64,000 nucleotides of DNA, taken from the NCBI RefSeq assembly GCF_009696375.1, contig NZ_VUMD01000010.1:1-64000 (forward strand). The letters are read 5' to 3'. Each line of letters opens with the position of its first letter. Positions within the stretch are counted from its first letter, which is position 1. Below the pieces are notes generated by a model. It did not search any database. It saw nothing but the letters and a program-made list of their open reading frames with translations, and was not told the origin of the DNA. The DNA comes from Clostridium porci. GTDB lineage: Bacteria; Bacillota; Clostridia; Lachnospirales; Lachnospiraceae. The translations under genes and the position numbers were made by a program. Below, one piece after another: positions 1 through 6,863 of the stretch.

Positions 1-63
1 CCTGTCCTCGTCGCCTACGGAAAGGCGGGAGTAAAGGGCTGTGATTTTGTTGTAATCATTCAT
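1..63 (-). CDS. Large serine recombinase, N-terminal 21 codons only (runs off window)
   Basis: An ATG at 63 follows a good ribosome binding site (GGAGGA, 71-76) and opens a reading frame of 21 codons to the window edge. The peptide begins MNDYNKITALYSRLSVGDED. The segment YSRLS fits the catalytic serine region of resolvase-type large serine recombinases of the TnpX/TndX kind, which excise and integrate mobile elements. It starts 47 bases after the premature stop of the coupling-protein gene, so it probably belongs to an element inserted in that gene. The recombination domain lies outside the window, so the subfamily cannot be judged. Confidence 0.75.
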   Translation of the reverse strand, partial: MNDYNKITALYSRLSVGDEDR

Positions 64-109
64 GTGCATATCCTCCTGTGCGTCCATGTAGAGTTCTTTA
101 CACTTAAGA

Positions 110-415
110 TTATGCACTCCATCGGGCGGAGCCGTATTCCATATCCCTGCGAAACTTCCGGGCCTTCTTGATTTTGGACTGTACCACAAAGTACAGTATC
201 ACGGCCCCGGCCACGCCCACAGCGAGGTCGAAGAGCTCCAGCCCCGGCGCATAGGACTGAAACACCGGGCCGATAGTCTTGACCATGCCGAACAGGTTTT
301 CACCAAGGTTGGCCCCAGCCGCCATACGGTAGGCGGTGCCGCACTTGGAGAAAAACCAAAAGGCTATGAGATACGGGAAATATGGAAGTACATATTTCTT
401 GATTTTCTTGCTCAC
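110..415 (-). pseudogene. VirD4/TcpA conjugative coupling protein, truncated N-terminus
   Basis: This 101-codon frame has the N-terminal layout of the VirD4-like coupling proteins of Tn1549-type elements: a basic start, two membrane segments (about residues 9-26 and 60-79) and then the motif EYGSARW. In intact members that motif is followed by the Walker A ATPase core. Here the frame stops two codons later (TAA, 110-112) and a serine recombinase gene begins just beyond. The N-terminus overlaps the end of pcfB by 4 bases, the normal coupled arrangement. I infer insertion of a second element that removed the ATPase domain from this reading frame. Without the missing part the product cannot act as a DNA-transfer coupling protein. 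Confidence 0.75.
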
Positions 416-882
416 CGTTCTTCCTTCACCGCCTCTCTGGCCCGTTCCTTCTGCTTGGGCCTTGCCGCTATCTGTTCCACGAACTGCCGGAGCTGGCCGA
501 GGATAGACGGCCTTTCCTGACTGCGGCCCATGACCTTTTCCGTGTATTTGGAGAAGGCCGCTGTGATAGCGTCCGCCTGATCTGCCTTGAAGAACAGCAG
601 ATAGTGGCCGGGACTGGTCTTGTGAAAAGCGTAGTCTACATGGAACTCCTTGGCAATACGGTCAAAGTCCCTGGGGGCTCCCACCAGTGTCATGGCGCTT
701 TTGGTGCCGTAGTGGTTCATCAGCTTCTTTACGCTCTGCCTGCCGTGGGGCCGTTTTGCCGCCTCATGGTGTCTTTTCATTTCTGCCAGAACTTTTTTGC
801 AGGCCGCCGCCAGCGCCCGCCCCGAGAGTTTGCCCGCTTTGACGGATATGGCAACTGTCCGTTCTTCTACATATTCCTGCAT
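412..882 (-). CDS. PcfB-like conjugation accessory protein (DUF3801)
   Basis: The 156-residue product resembles the PcfB/DUF3801 family, found directly upstream of the VirD4-type coupling protein in Gram-positive conjugative elements. In pCF10, PcfB helps bring the relaxosome to the coupling protein. Visible features are an amphipathic N-terminal helix, a central region with GTKSAMTLVG and HYLLFFKADQADAI, and a strongly charged C-terminal tail. It lies 93 bases downstream of ardA and overlaps the truncated coupling gene by 4 bases, so the two were translationally coupled. With its partner broken, its role is probably lost unless another copy exists. The family call is by eye. Confidence 0.75.
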   Translation of the reverse strand: MQEYVEERTVAISVKAGKLSGRALAAACKKVLAEMKRHHEAAKRPHGRQSVKKLMNHYGTKSAMTLVGAPRDFDRIAKEFHVDYAFHKTSPGHYLLFFKADQADAITAAFSKYTEKVMGRSQERPSILGQLRQFVEQIAARPKQKERAREAVKEER

Positions 883-950
883 ACTGCCTCCTTTCCTCCG
901 GGAAATTTAGGGGAACCGGGAGGGCCCCGGGGAGCCGCCCGGACAGTGGA

Positions 951-975
951 ACCTCGGGCCAACTTGGCCCGAGGT
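951..975. repeat. 25-bp perfect palindrome abutting the ardA stop codon
   Basis: Arms ACCTCGGGCCAA and TTGGCCCGAGGT flank a single central C. The palindrome ends one base before the ardA stop codon (976-978). No T-tract follows in the minus direction, so it does not look like a simple terminator. Related copies lie at 2318-2340, just after parB, and at 2827-2849, inside parB. Confidence 0.8.
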
Positions 976-1695
976 CTACCGTTCCTCATGGGAAGGCCCC
1001 GTCTTGTCCTTGTGGGGCACAGGCGGAGCCTCCTTGAACTGCTTGATTGTCTCCAAAATGGAGCGTGTTTCCTCCTTCTCGTCCCGGGCGTAGACATGGG
1101 AAATACGGTATTCCTCGGGAATATCGTCCAGCCCGGTATAGTGCTCGATAAATTTGCTCTGATTGTCGAACACATAGCCGCCGGGGGCAAAATGCCCGCC
1201 CTCGTTGATACGCACATCCCGCCCGTATGCCTCGTAGTCGATGTAGTCGATCAGGTGCTCCGGCACCGTGAGAGCTTCAAACTCCAAGATATACATACGG
1301 CCCAGTTCTTCCTCGTCCTTCACTCCGGGATAAAACTCGAAGCAGTCAAGGTTTTGAGTCAGGTTGATTAAATCCTTGACGCTGCCTGTGTACTCCCCGG
1401 CGTCCATGACTGCTTCCAGCTTTTCCAGCTCGTCCGGGGTCATTTCTTCCAAAAGGTGCGCCAAGAAATTTAACTCGTCAAGGCTTTCGTATTCTCCTAG
1501 GTGGTCATACAGCCCCAGCACATCGCTCTGATAATCGGTGATGAAGTATTCCTCATAGCGTTTTCCGTCTATGCCAATCCGGGAGAACAGGGCCTGCACT
1601 TCCTCAATGGTAGTGGGAAATCTCAGGTATTCTCCGACTTCAACGCCCCGTTCCGGGTACATCCCCAGATTGGTCACATAGGCTTCAAACATCAT
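976..1695 (-). CDS. ardA: Antirestriction protein ArdA
   Basis: The 239-residue acidic protein starts MMFEAYVTNLG, the usual ArdA opening. It continues with the GEYLRFPTT segment and a run of Asp/Glu-rich stretches. ArdA proteins mimic bent B-form DNA and inhibit type I restriction enzymes when a conjugative element enters a new host. The length is above the ~165-residue Tn916 form but in line with versions carried by larger Firmicutes elements. The extra part is the C-terminal end (about residues 165-239), which is charged. The start overlaps the end of the upstream DUF7768-like gene by 11 bases, so the genes are co-transcribed. The ATG doublet leaves the exact start uncertain by one codon. 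Confidence 0.85.
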   Translation of the reverse strand: MMFEAYVTNLGMYPERGVEVGEYLRFPTTIEEVQALFSRIGIDGKRYEEYFITDYQSDVLGLYDHLGEYESLDELNFLAHLLEEMTPDELEKLEAVMDAGEYTGSVKDLINLTQNLDCFEFYPGVKDEEELGRMYILEFEALTVPEHLIDYIDYEAYGRDVRINEGGHFAPGGYVFDNQSKFIEHYTGLDDIPEEYRISHVYARDEKEETRSILETIKQFKEAPPVPHKDKTGPSHEER

Positions 1696-2032
1696 GGCGG
1701 CCCTGCTGGTTGACGGTCAGGATACCGTCAAGGGTGGTGGCCGTGATATTGAGCCGCTTGGCAACGGCAATATCATTCTTCACATCCTCGTCCACCTCGC
1801 CGCCGCAGACCACAAGCACATGGGAGCGGCGCAACATATCCCGGCGCATATCAATCCCGTTCTTGTGTTCCTCCGGAATAGCGTCGTTGATGAACAGCGG
1901 CAGATAGAGAATGGGGCAGATAGGAGAAAAGCCCGCTTCGTATGCCATCCGGCAGTAGCGGGCCGCAAGCTCCATATCCGTGTCGGGGTCACCGCACCAT
2001 GCGGCGGTGATGTATGCCAAAGGTCGTTTCAA
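1685..2032 (-). CDS. DUF7768-like protein of conjugative elements
   Basis: The 115-residue product begins MKRPLAYITAAWCGDPD. It contains AARYCRMAYEAGFSPICP and a later ML(R)RSHVLVVCGGE segment, a Rossmann-like pattern like that of DUF7768/DUF4406 proteins related to nucleoside 2-deoxyribosyltransferases. Such genes commonly sit beside ardA in Tn1549-like elements. Their function is unknown. It overlaps ardA by 11 bases and lies about 310 bases downstream of parB, separated from it by a large inverted repeat. Confidence 0.65.
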   Translation of the reverse strand: MKRPLAYITAAWCGDPDTDMELAARYCRMAYEAGFSPICPILYLPLFINDAIPEEHKNGIDMRRDMLRRSHVLVVCGGEVDEDVKNDIAVAKRLNITATTLDGILTVNQQGRHDV

Positions 2033-2119
2033 GGTTTTGTCCCTCCGTTTCTACATATTTTAATAAGGCTGCGCTGGATAAGCCCAACCCCTCCGCCCCT
2101 TCCCGTGGGAAGGGGGACG

Positions 2120-2286
2120 GCTCAAAGGAATATATATCCCCGTCGCTTGCCGCCTGAGAGCATATCCGGGAGAAATCCGTCAAGGGTTCCTTTGGCACCG
2201 CCTGCGGCGGCTGTGGCCCTTGACTGATTTTCCCGGATATGCTACCTGAAAACCCGGCGACGGGGAATATGAAATATCCTTTGAGC
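2120..2286. repeat. Large imperfect inverted repeat between parB and the DUF7768-like gene
   Basis: The left arm at 2120-2186 and right arm at 2217-2286 are imperfect reverse complements over nearly 70 bases, with matching blocks GCTCAAAGGA, CCCCGTCGC, GCATATCCGGGA and GTCAAGGG. The 30-base loop contains a smaller GC-rich hairpin. Single-stranded DNA or RNA from here could fold into one long stem. A related sequence block (CCGGATATG.CT.CCTGA) occurs at about 30093-30116, next to the oriT. No coding region is seen between 2041 and 2317. Confidence 0.75.
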
Positions 2287-2317
2287 TTCGGAGTGCGGGG
2301 CAGAGCCCCGCATACAC

Positions 2318-2340
2318 CCTCGGGCCAACTTGTCCCGAGG
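2318..2340. repeat. 23-bp palindrome just after parB (second copy)
   Basis: The sequence has arms CCTCGGGCCAA and TTGTCCCGAGG around a central C, with one mismatch. It lies six bases beyond the parB stop codon (2347-2349), mirroring the placement of the copy at 951-975 after ardA. Confidence 0.75.
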
Positions 2341-2346
2341 TGGGCT

Positions 2347-3858
2347 TTACTTCTCCGCCTCGGGAGACTTCTTTTCCGGCTTGGCAACTTCCTTCTGCTG
2401 GCCCTTCCAGTCATCCAGAAGTTTGATGATCTGGTCTTTCATTTCCCTCGGGGCGGTTTCCTTCCCGAAGTATTTGCTCAGTTCCGCACCTGTCAAAATC
2501 ACTTTGTCTACCTCCTTCTTATCCTCCATCATAATGCCGTCGATCACATCCCCATTCAGGACGCCCTTCTGGTCAAGCTCCCTCATGCGCTGGGCCTGCG
2601 AGAGAGAAGGGGCTGACTGCTGGCTTTCAATGGCAACGGCAATATACCGCTGGTTCTTGGGTTTGATGTAGGCCAGCTCCACCGCCGGGGTGAATTTGAT
2701 CTGTCCGGCGTCCATCATTTTCTGCAAATCCGGCACAAGGTCATTGAGCTTGATATACCGCTGTACCTGTTTGACGGTCATCTTGTTGCGCTCGGCCACG
2801 ATCTCATTGGAACGCCGCCCGGCGTCCTTCGGGTCAAGTTGGCCCGAAGTGTCCTCCCTGGCCCCTTGGTGCTTGATGGCCTCCAACTGCATTTTCAGGG
2901 CCTTGGCCCGCTCACTCGGCAGGATATTTTCACGCTGGTTGGTATTGTCTTCCACCATCTGCGTGATAGCCTGTTCATCTGTCAGGTTACGGACGATACA
3001 GGGCATATCCGTAAAGCCCGCAAGCTCGCTGGCTTTCTGGCGGCGGTGGCCCGACACGATCTCATAGCCGCCGTCCTCACGGGGGCGGACAATAGCGGGC
3101 TGGGTCACGCCCTTGTCCCGGCCGCTGGACACCATAGCCTTCATTTCCTCGTCGTTGCGGACTTGGAAGGGGTGGTTTTTGAAGGCGTGGAGCTCGGACA
3201 GCTTGATATAGACGATCTGCTCGTCCTTGGCCGGGCGGGGAGCCCCTGCGGGAACCGCAGGCGGTTCAGCCTGAACGGGAGCCTTTACCTCCGGCGCACC
3301 CTTGGCAGGCTTTGGAGCCTTGGGGGCTTTCTCTGCTTTGCCGGAGGGAGCGGCTTTTTCCGTTTTTCCCGGCTGTGCGGGTTTCTGTACCGCCTTATCC
3401 TTCTTGCCGGAAGCTTCCTTCTGTGCGGGAGCGGCGGCCTTGTCCTTGTCGGCCTTGGGCGGTCGGCCCCGGCGCTTCGGTGCCTGTTCCTGCTCTTTGG
3501 GCTTTTCCTGCTTCGGCCCGTCCTCTTTGGTCTGCGTAGGGGAAGCCCCTTTGCCCGGGACTTTTGCCTCCTGCTTGGCGGCGGCTTTTCCCGCCGCTTT
3601 CTTCTCGGCCATGATTTCAGAGAAGTTAAAGACGGACACGCTGGCCGCCTTCTGCTCCTTGGGAGCGTCAGCACCTTTCTCCGGCTGGGCGGTTGCCGCC
3701 TGCTCGGGAGCCGTGACCTTATCCGGGGAAACTGCTTCGGGAGCGGGCTGTTCCTGCTTGGGTGCCGGAGTGCCGCCGCCCGCCTCGGGCTGTACCGGGG
3801 CCGGGCCAGCGTCCGGCCCGGTTGCGTCAGTCACAATTTTCGATTTATCATCAGCCAT
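2347..3858 (-). CDS. parB: ParB/Spo0J-family partition protein with long Ala/Pro/Lys-rich N-terminus
   Basis: I chose the ATG at 3858 because GGAGG stands 8 bases upstream, giving 503 residues; upstream ATGs lack good spacing. Roughly the first 215 residues are low-complexity (Ala, Pro, Lys, Glu) with an AT-hook-like GRPPK motif. A ParB N-domain follows, with QVRNDEEMKAMVSS, QPAIVRP and the CTPase/DNA motif VSGHRRQKASELAG. Next come a helix-turn-helix region and a charged tail. No parA is adjacent. The protein probably helps maintain or regulate the excised element. A copy of the 23-bp palindrome lies inside the gene at 2827-2849. GC content is far above that of the neighbours to the right. 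Confidence 0.85.
   Translation of the reverse strand: MADDKSKIVTDATGPDAGPAPVQPEAGGGTPAPKQEQPAPEAVSPDKVTAPEQAATAQPEKGADAPKEQKAASVSVFNFSEIMAEKKAAGKAAAKQEAKVPGKGASPTQTKEDGPKQEKPKEQEQAPKRRGRPPKADKDKAAAPAQKEASGKKDKAVQKPAQPGKTEKAAPSGKAEKAPKAPKPAKGAPEVKAPVQAEPPAVPAGAPRPAKDEQIVYIKLSELHAFKNHPFQVRNDEEMKAMVSSGRDKGVTQPAIVRPREDGGYEIVSGHRRQKASELAGFTDMPCIVRNLTDEQAITQMVEDNTNQRENILPSERAKALKMQLEAIKHQGAREDTSGQLDPKDAGRRSNEIVAERNKMTVKQVQRYIKLNDLVPDLQKMMDAGQIKFTPAVELAYIKPKNQRYIAVAIESQQSAPSLSQAQRMRELDQKGVLNGDVIDGIMMEDKKEVDKVILTGAELSKYFGKETAPREMKDQIIKLLDDWKGQQKEVAKPEKKSPEAEK
2827..2849. repeat. 23-bp palindrome inside parB (third copy)
   Basis: Arms CTTCGGGTCAA and TTGGCCCGAAG surround a central G, with one mismatch. 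The core TCGGG.CAA.TTG.CCCGA is shared with the copies at 951-975 and 2318-2340. It lies in the coding region just after the ParB motif part of the gene. Confidence 0.7.
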
Positions 3859-3889
3859 TCGCATTACCTCCTTCTTATTTGATGGCATG

Positions 3890-3921
3890 AAAAAAGGGCC
3901 TGACCGTTTTCAGTCAAGCCC
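3890..3921 (-). terminator. Rho-independent terminator or attenuator in front of parB
   Basis: Read on the minus strand: stem GGGC.TGAC / GTCA.GGCCC, loop of about 8 bases, then six T. It sits only 31 bases before the parB start and after another terminator, so transcripts entering from upstream should stop here. It could also be a leader attenuator for parB. Confidence 0.65.
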
Positions 3922-3954
3922 CATAGATAGGGATACCTCCTTTCCCTGCCCATG

Positions 3955-3985
3955 AAAAAACCGCCCTGTGTCTCGATAGGGCGGT
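3955..3985 (-). terminator. Rho-independent terminator of the HEPN gene
   Basis: Read on the minus strand: stem ACCGCCCT / AGGGCGGT around a 10-base loop, followed by six T. It starts 5 bases after the end of the 484-codon gene at 3990, so it most likely ends that transcript. Confidence 0.85.
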
Positions 3986-3989
3986 AAAT

Positions 3990-5444
3990 TCAGTAGGTTG
4001 GCAGTCCATTTTTAGTTGTTTTTATATGTATCCCTTTGTAAACCGACGCAATAATACCTTCTTGGATTTTTCTGTCCTTTATTCCTAATGCTTTTAATCT
4101 CATAGCATATAAAAGAGTCTCCATAATTGCAAATCCAAAAATATGTTCTTTATCCAATTGAATATCAAGATTGCCATGTGCCATATCATTTCGTAACGTG
4201 TTCATTTTAGATGCAATATTTTCCAACGGAGTAATTTCGTCAACTTCAGTATTGTATTCTTTTCCTAATTCATAAATCAAAAAAGGATCCATAATTGATG
4301 AACAATCCTTAATAACTAACAATATTCTATCTGCCAGACTATTTTCATCTGCGGCAATTCTCTTTCGAAATGTTGTCAAATATCTTTTTACTTTTCCAGA
4401 TTTCTTGTTAATCAATTCATCCATTGCAACTAATGCATCATTTTTTGCCTCTAAATATTTTTCTGAACGTACTTCTTCCTCTGGATAAAGATTTGCATAT
4501 TCTCTTTCAAAGGCGACAAAATCAAAAATCATTCTATCTGGTCCAAATTTGTTTGTTTTATCTATGCTGTCTGGTAAATGATCTATATAAATAATTCCTT
4601 CAAGAAAAGTTCTAAGTAATTCTGCAAACTTTTCACCAATACAATCATAAGAAAGAACTCTACGCTTCACTTTTGAATTGTTTTCTTTTTCATCGTTCAT
4701 TCTTAGGTCATAAAATTTTCCAAACATATCCCGCAGATTTTTTTCACTAATATCAAAAATATCAATATTATTAAAAACGATATTGTTACGTCTCATTATG
4801 TATCTAAATGTCTGATATACACCTAAATATATTTCTTTTACAAAATCAAGTGACACCGCTTCTGAAAAAGAAGCAATAATTTCACTTGCGCTACGAAGTG
4901 GTTCTGGCGAAAAAGATTGATTTACCGTATATTGTGCCGTAAATTCAATTTTTACCCCATTCCATTCTATTGACCCCAATGAAGTTTCAACAATCCTTTT
5001 TACACCAACCTTAGTCACAATTTCTTCTTTATGGAAAGTTTCTATTAGATATGCTTTTTCTGGTGGATAAAACACATCTACATCCATTCCACTAAATTTT
5101 ATTCCTCTGATTTTCGTCTCTTTTTTATTATATTTATGTTTTCCATCCTCATTATAATATTGATAACGCACTGAATCATATTCAAAAATAGAATATACAT
5201 CGAACGATAAAAACCCTTCTTGATCAGAATGCTGTTCCGATACTTCAAATATTACATTTTTTCTGTTCGCCGTTACTCCATGCAAATGTATATTTTCAAT
5301 AACTTTTCCACGTTCAAAAGGCGCGAACCATTCTTCTATAGATTTTGAATCAAATTTATCGGGGTATAAATCCAACCTTGAATTAGAAAATGAAAAAGGA
5401 TATCTCTTATCCTCATACTCCACAAAGCCTTTCATATCAATCAT
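3990..5444 (-). CDS. ApeA-like HEPN-domain protein, candidate anti-phage nuclease
   Basis: This 484-residue protein has a beta-rich N-terminal half and a helical C-terminal half ending in a HEPN-type motif, R418-NDMA-H423 (R-x4-H), the usual RNase active site of HEPN families. The overall build resembles ApeA-type abortive-infection proteins, an N-terminal sensor-like domain followed by HEPN, but it is shorter than the ~600-residue ApeA. The gene is strongly AT-rich, unlike parB next to it, and is flanked by its own terminator. These are signs of a separately acquired cargo gene. Starts at 5444 and 5435 are both possible. Other roles for a HEPN protein, such as a toxin partner, cannot be excluded; no second gene is visible on the same strand. 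Confidence 0.6.
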   Translation of the reverse strand: MIDMKGFVEYEDKRYPFSFSNSRLDLYPDKFDSKSIEEWFAPFERGKVIENIHLHGVTANRKNVIFEVSEQHSDQEGFLSFDVYSIFEYDSVRYQYYNEDGKHKYNKKETKIRGIKFSGMDVDVFYPPEKAYLIETFHKEEIVTKVGVKRIVETSLGSIEWNGVKIEFTAQYTVNQSFSPEPLRSASEIIASFSEAVSLDFVKEIYLGVYQTFRYIMRRNNIVFNNIDIFDISEKNLRDMFGKFYDLRMNDEKENNSKVKRRVLSYDCIGEKFAELLRTFLEGIIYIDHLPDSIDKTNKFGPDRMIFDFVAFEREYANLYPEEEVRSEKYLEAKNDALVAMDELINKKSGKVKRYLTTFRKRIAADENSLADRILLVIKDCSSIMDPFLIYELGKEYNTEVDEITPLENIASKMNTLRNDMAHGNLDIQLDKEHIFGFAIMETLLYAMRLKALGIKDRKIQEGIIASVYKGIHIKTTKNGLPTY

Positions 5445-5610
5445 TACTCCGTATACCTCCCAAATATAAGCTTATAGGTCTCATAACCAGAAAGACCCAT
5501 ATATTTGTTCCTTTTTTATTCTGTTGTCCCAACCAATTTTATCATTTGTTCCAACCACGTTCAATACCTATTCTTCACAATTTTTTCAAGAATTATTTTC
5601 ATTTCCGTCA

Positions 5611-5639
5611 TTGTGTTTTTCTCCAATATCGCATATACT
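5611..5639 (+). promoter_or_regulatory. Sigma-A type promoter of the GNAT toxin-antitoxin-like pair
   Basis: TTGTGT (5611-5616), a 17-base spacer and TATACT (5634-5639) stand 38 bases upstream of the small start gene at 5677. Confidence 0.6.
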
Positions 5640-5676
5640 AATTACATAGAAAACCACAAAACGAGGAGGTGTTATT

Positions 5677-5853
5677 ATGGCTACTTCAAGCATTACTCAT
5701 AATTTTGTCGTATCCAACCCGAAAAGCGTAAAACGTTTTGTTACTGCTCTTGAGGAGGCAGAACATGACCGCACACCAAAGCAGACACTTCCCGGACGCC
5801 AGTTAACCGATCCGAAAGAAATCTTAGCTTTAATGGCAAAAAGGAAGAAATAA
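5677..5853 (+). CDS. Small antitoxin-like protein upstream of a GNAT acetyltransferase
   Basis: An ATG after GAGGAGGT (5663-5670) opens a 58-codon frame. The product starts MATSSITHNFVVSNP and ends with a basic tail after DPKEILALM. The stop is one base before the start of the downstream acetyltransferase-like gene, so the two are tightly coupled. Size, position and a basic, partly disordered tail that could wrap a partner suggest the antitoxin of a type II GNAT system. The sequence does not show a clear ribbon-helix-helix, so the role is inferred from context. Confidence 0.6.
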   Translation: MATSSITHNFVVSNPKSVKRFVTALEEAEHDRTPKQTLPGRQLTDPKEILALMAKRKK

Positions 5854-5854
5854 C

Positions 5855-6466
5855 ATGTCTGATAAATATTTTACTATCAACATTCGGGCATATTTGGATA
5901 AAGACGAACCGACTTATATCGGAGAGGAAAGTCTTTACGATTTACTCTCCGATTTTTCCTGTCCAAAGAACCCTGATGTTGAATACTTTTTATTACATAA
6001 TGCAATCGAATTTACCAAAAAGAATCAGTCTATTACTTATCTGGTATTTGATGCCGAAGATGCTTCACTGGTTGGCTATTTTTCTCTTGCAGTTAAACCG
6101 ATTTCTGTCCGTGCCGCAAATATCAGCAAAACCATGGCAAAAAAACTTGCCCGTGTCAGCATTCTGGATGAAGAAACACAGTCTTATACTACAGCAGCAT
6201 ATTTGATTGCCCAATTAGGAAAAAACTATTCCTTGCCAAAAGAAAAACAAATTGCAGGATCTGTTCTTTTGGGATTTGCTCTGGAAACAATATCCAATCT
6301 CAAATACTCCGTGGGTGGAGTTATGGAATTTCTCGAATGTGAAGACAATGAGTTTCTCCTAAATTTCTATACCCGGAATCATTTCAAACCATTCGATATG
6401 CGTACTACCGTTCCTGTACACGATAGTGAACCGCATACTTTACACCAACTTTTAAAATTTATTTAA
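5855..6466 (+). CDS. GNAT-family acetyltransferase, candidate toxin
   Basis: The 203-residue product has a GNAT-like order of strands. YLVFDAEDASLVGYFSLAVKPI forms the central strands, a Q-based segment AYLIAQLGKNYSLPKE...GSVLLGFALE resembles the acetyl-CoA pyrophosphate loop and following helix, and EFLLNFYTRNHFKPF is the typical C-terminal FY..GF element. This arrangement matches acetyltransferases that act as toxins by acetylating aminoacyl-tRNA (TacT/AtaT type). The 58-residue gene one base upstream fits the antitoxin position. A plain metabolic N-acetyltransferase remains possible. Confidence 0.65.
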   Translation: MSDKYFTINIRAYLDKDEPTYIGEESLYDLLSDFSCPKNPDVEYFLLHNAIEFTKKNQSITYLVFDAEDASLVGYFSLAVKPISVRAANISKTMAKKLARVSILDEETQSYTTAAYLIAQLGKNYSLPKEKQIAGSVLLGFALETISNLKYSVGGVMEFLECEDNEFLLNFYTRNHFKPFDMRTTVPVHDSEPHTLHQLLKFI

Positions 6467-6504
6467 TTCATGCAAAAAGAAACGACAGCCCTGCGATTTA
6501 CATC

Positions 6505-6660
6505 TCAGGAAGCTGCCGCCTCTTTTTCATTTTCTTCTGTTTTCTCCTGTCCATTGTTTTTCTTTTCCTCCTCCAGTTCCCGGAGCAGCTCTTCGCCATA
6601 TTTATCTAACATCCGCACAAGAAAATCAATGCACCGTTCAAATTCAACATTCTGTTTCAC
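6505..6660 (-). CDS. Small charged hypothetical protein, GTG start
   Basis: A GTG at 6660 preceded by AAGGAGAA opens a 51-codon frame. The product starts (M)KQNVEFERCIDFLVRMLDKY and runs into a Glu/Lys-rich tail. Short proteins with a similar first half are common in Clostridia mobile elements. It converges with the acetyltransferase gene and shares no obvious operon. Function is unknown; it rests on the ribosome binding site and codon pattern only. Confidence 0.45.
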   Translation of the reverse strand: MKQNVEFERCIDFLVRMLDKYGEELLRELEEEKKNNGQEKTEENEKEAAAS

Positions 6661-6790
6661 AAGCTTCTCCTTCCCCTTTTTTTATTCTGTGGTCATTCTA
6701 CAGGAAAGTTTTTAGATTCTCATTGAATAGAAATTGAGTACAGATTGACTGTTACCCTGTTATTTTTTTGTTCATAAAACTGAAATGCCG

Positions 6791-6819
6791 TTGTGCAGAA
6801 CATACGTTTGTGTTATGAT
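6791..6819 (+). promoter_or_regulatory. Sigma-A type promoter of the STAND ATPase gene
   Basis: TTGTGC (6791-6796), a 17-base spacer and TATGAT (6814-6819) lie 45 bases upstream of the gene at 6864. Confidence 0.65.
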
Positions 6820-6863
6820 AAAAGAAATTTAATACCAGATAAAAGAAGAAATGATACAAAAAG

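Noticed and set aside
2839..3882. A 347-codon + strand frame opposite parB
   Set aside because: It is caused by high GC content and the repetitive Ala/Pro/Lys codons of parB; composition is Leu/Gly/Arg without motifs.
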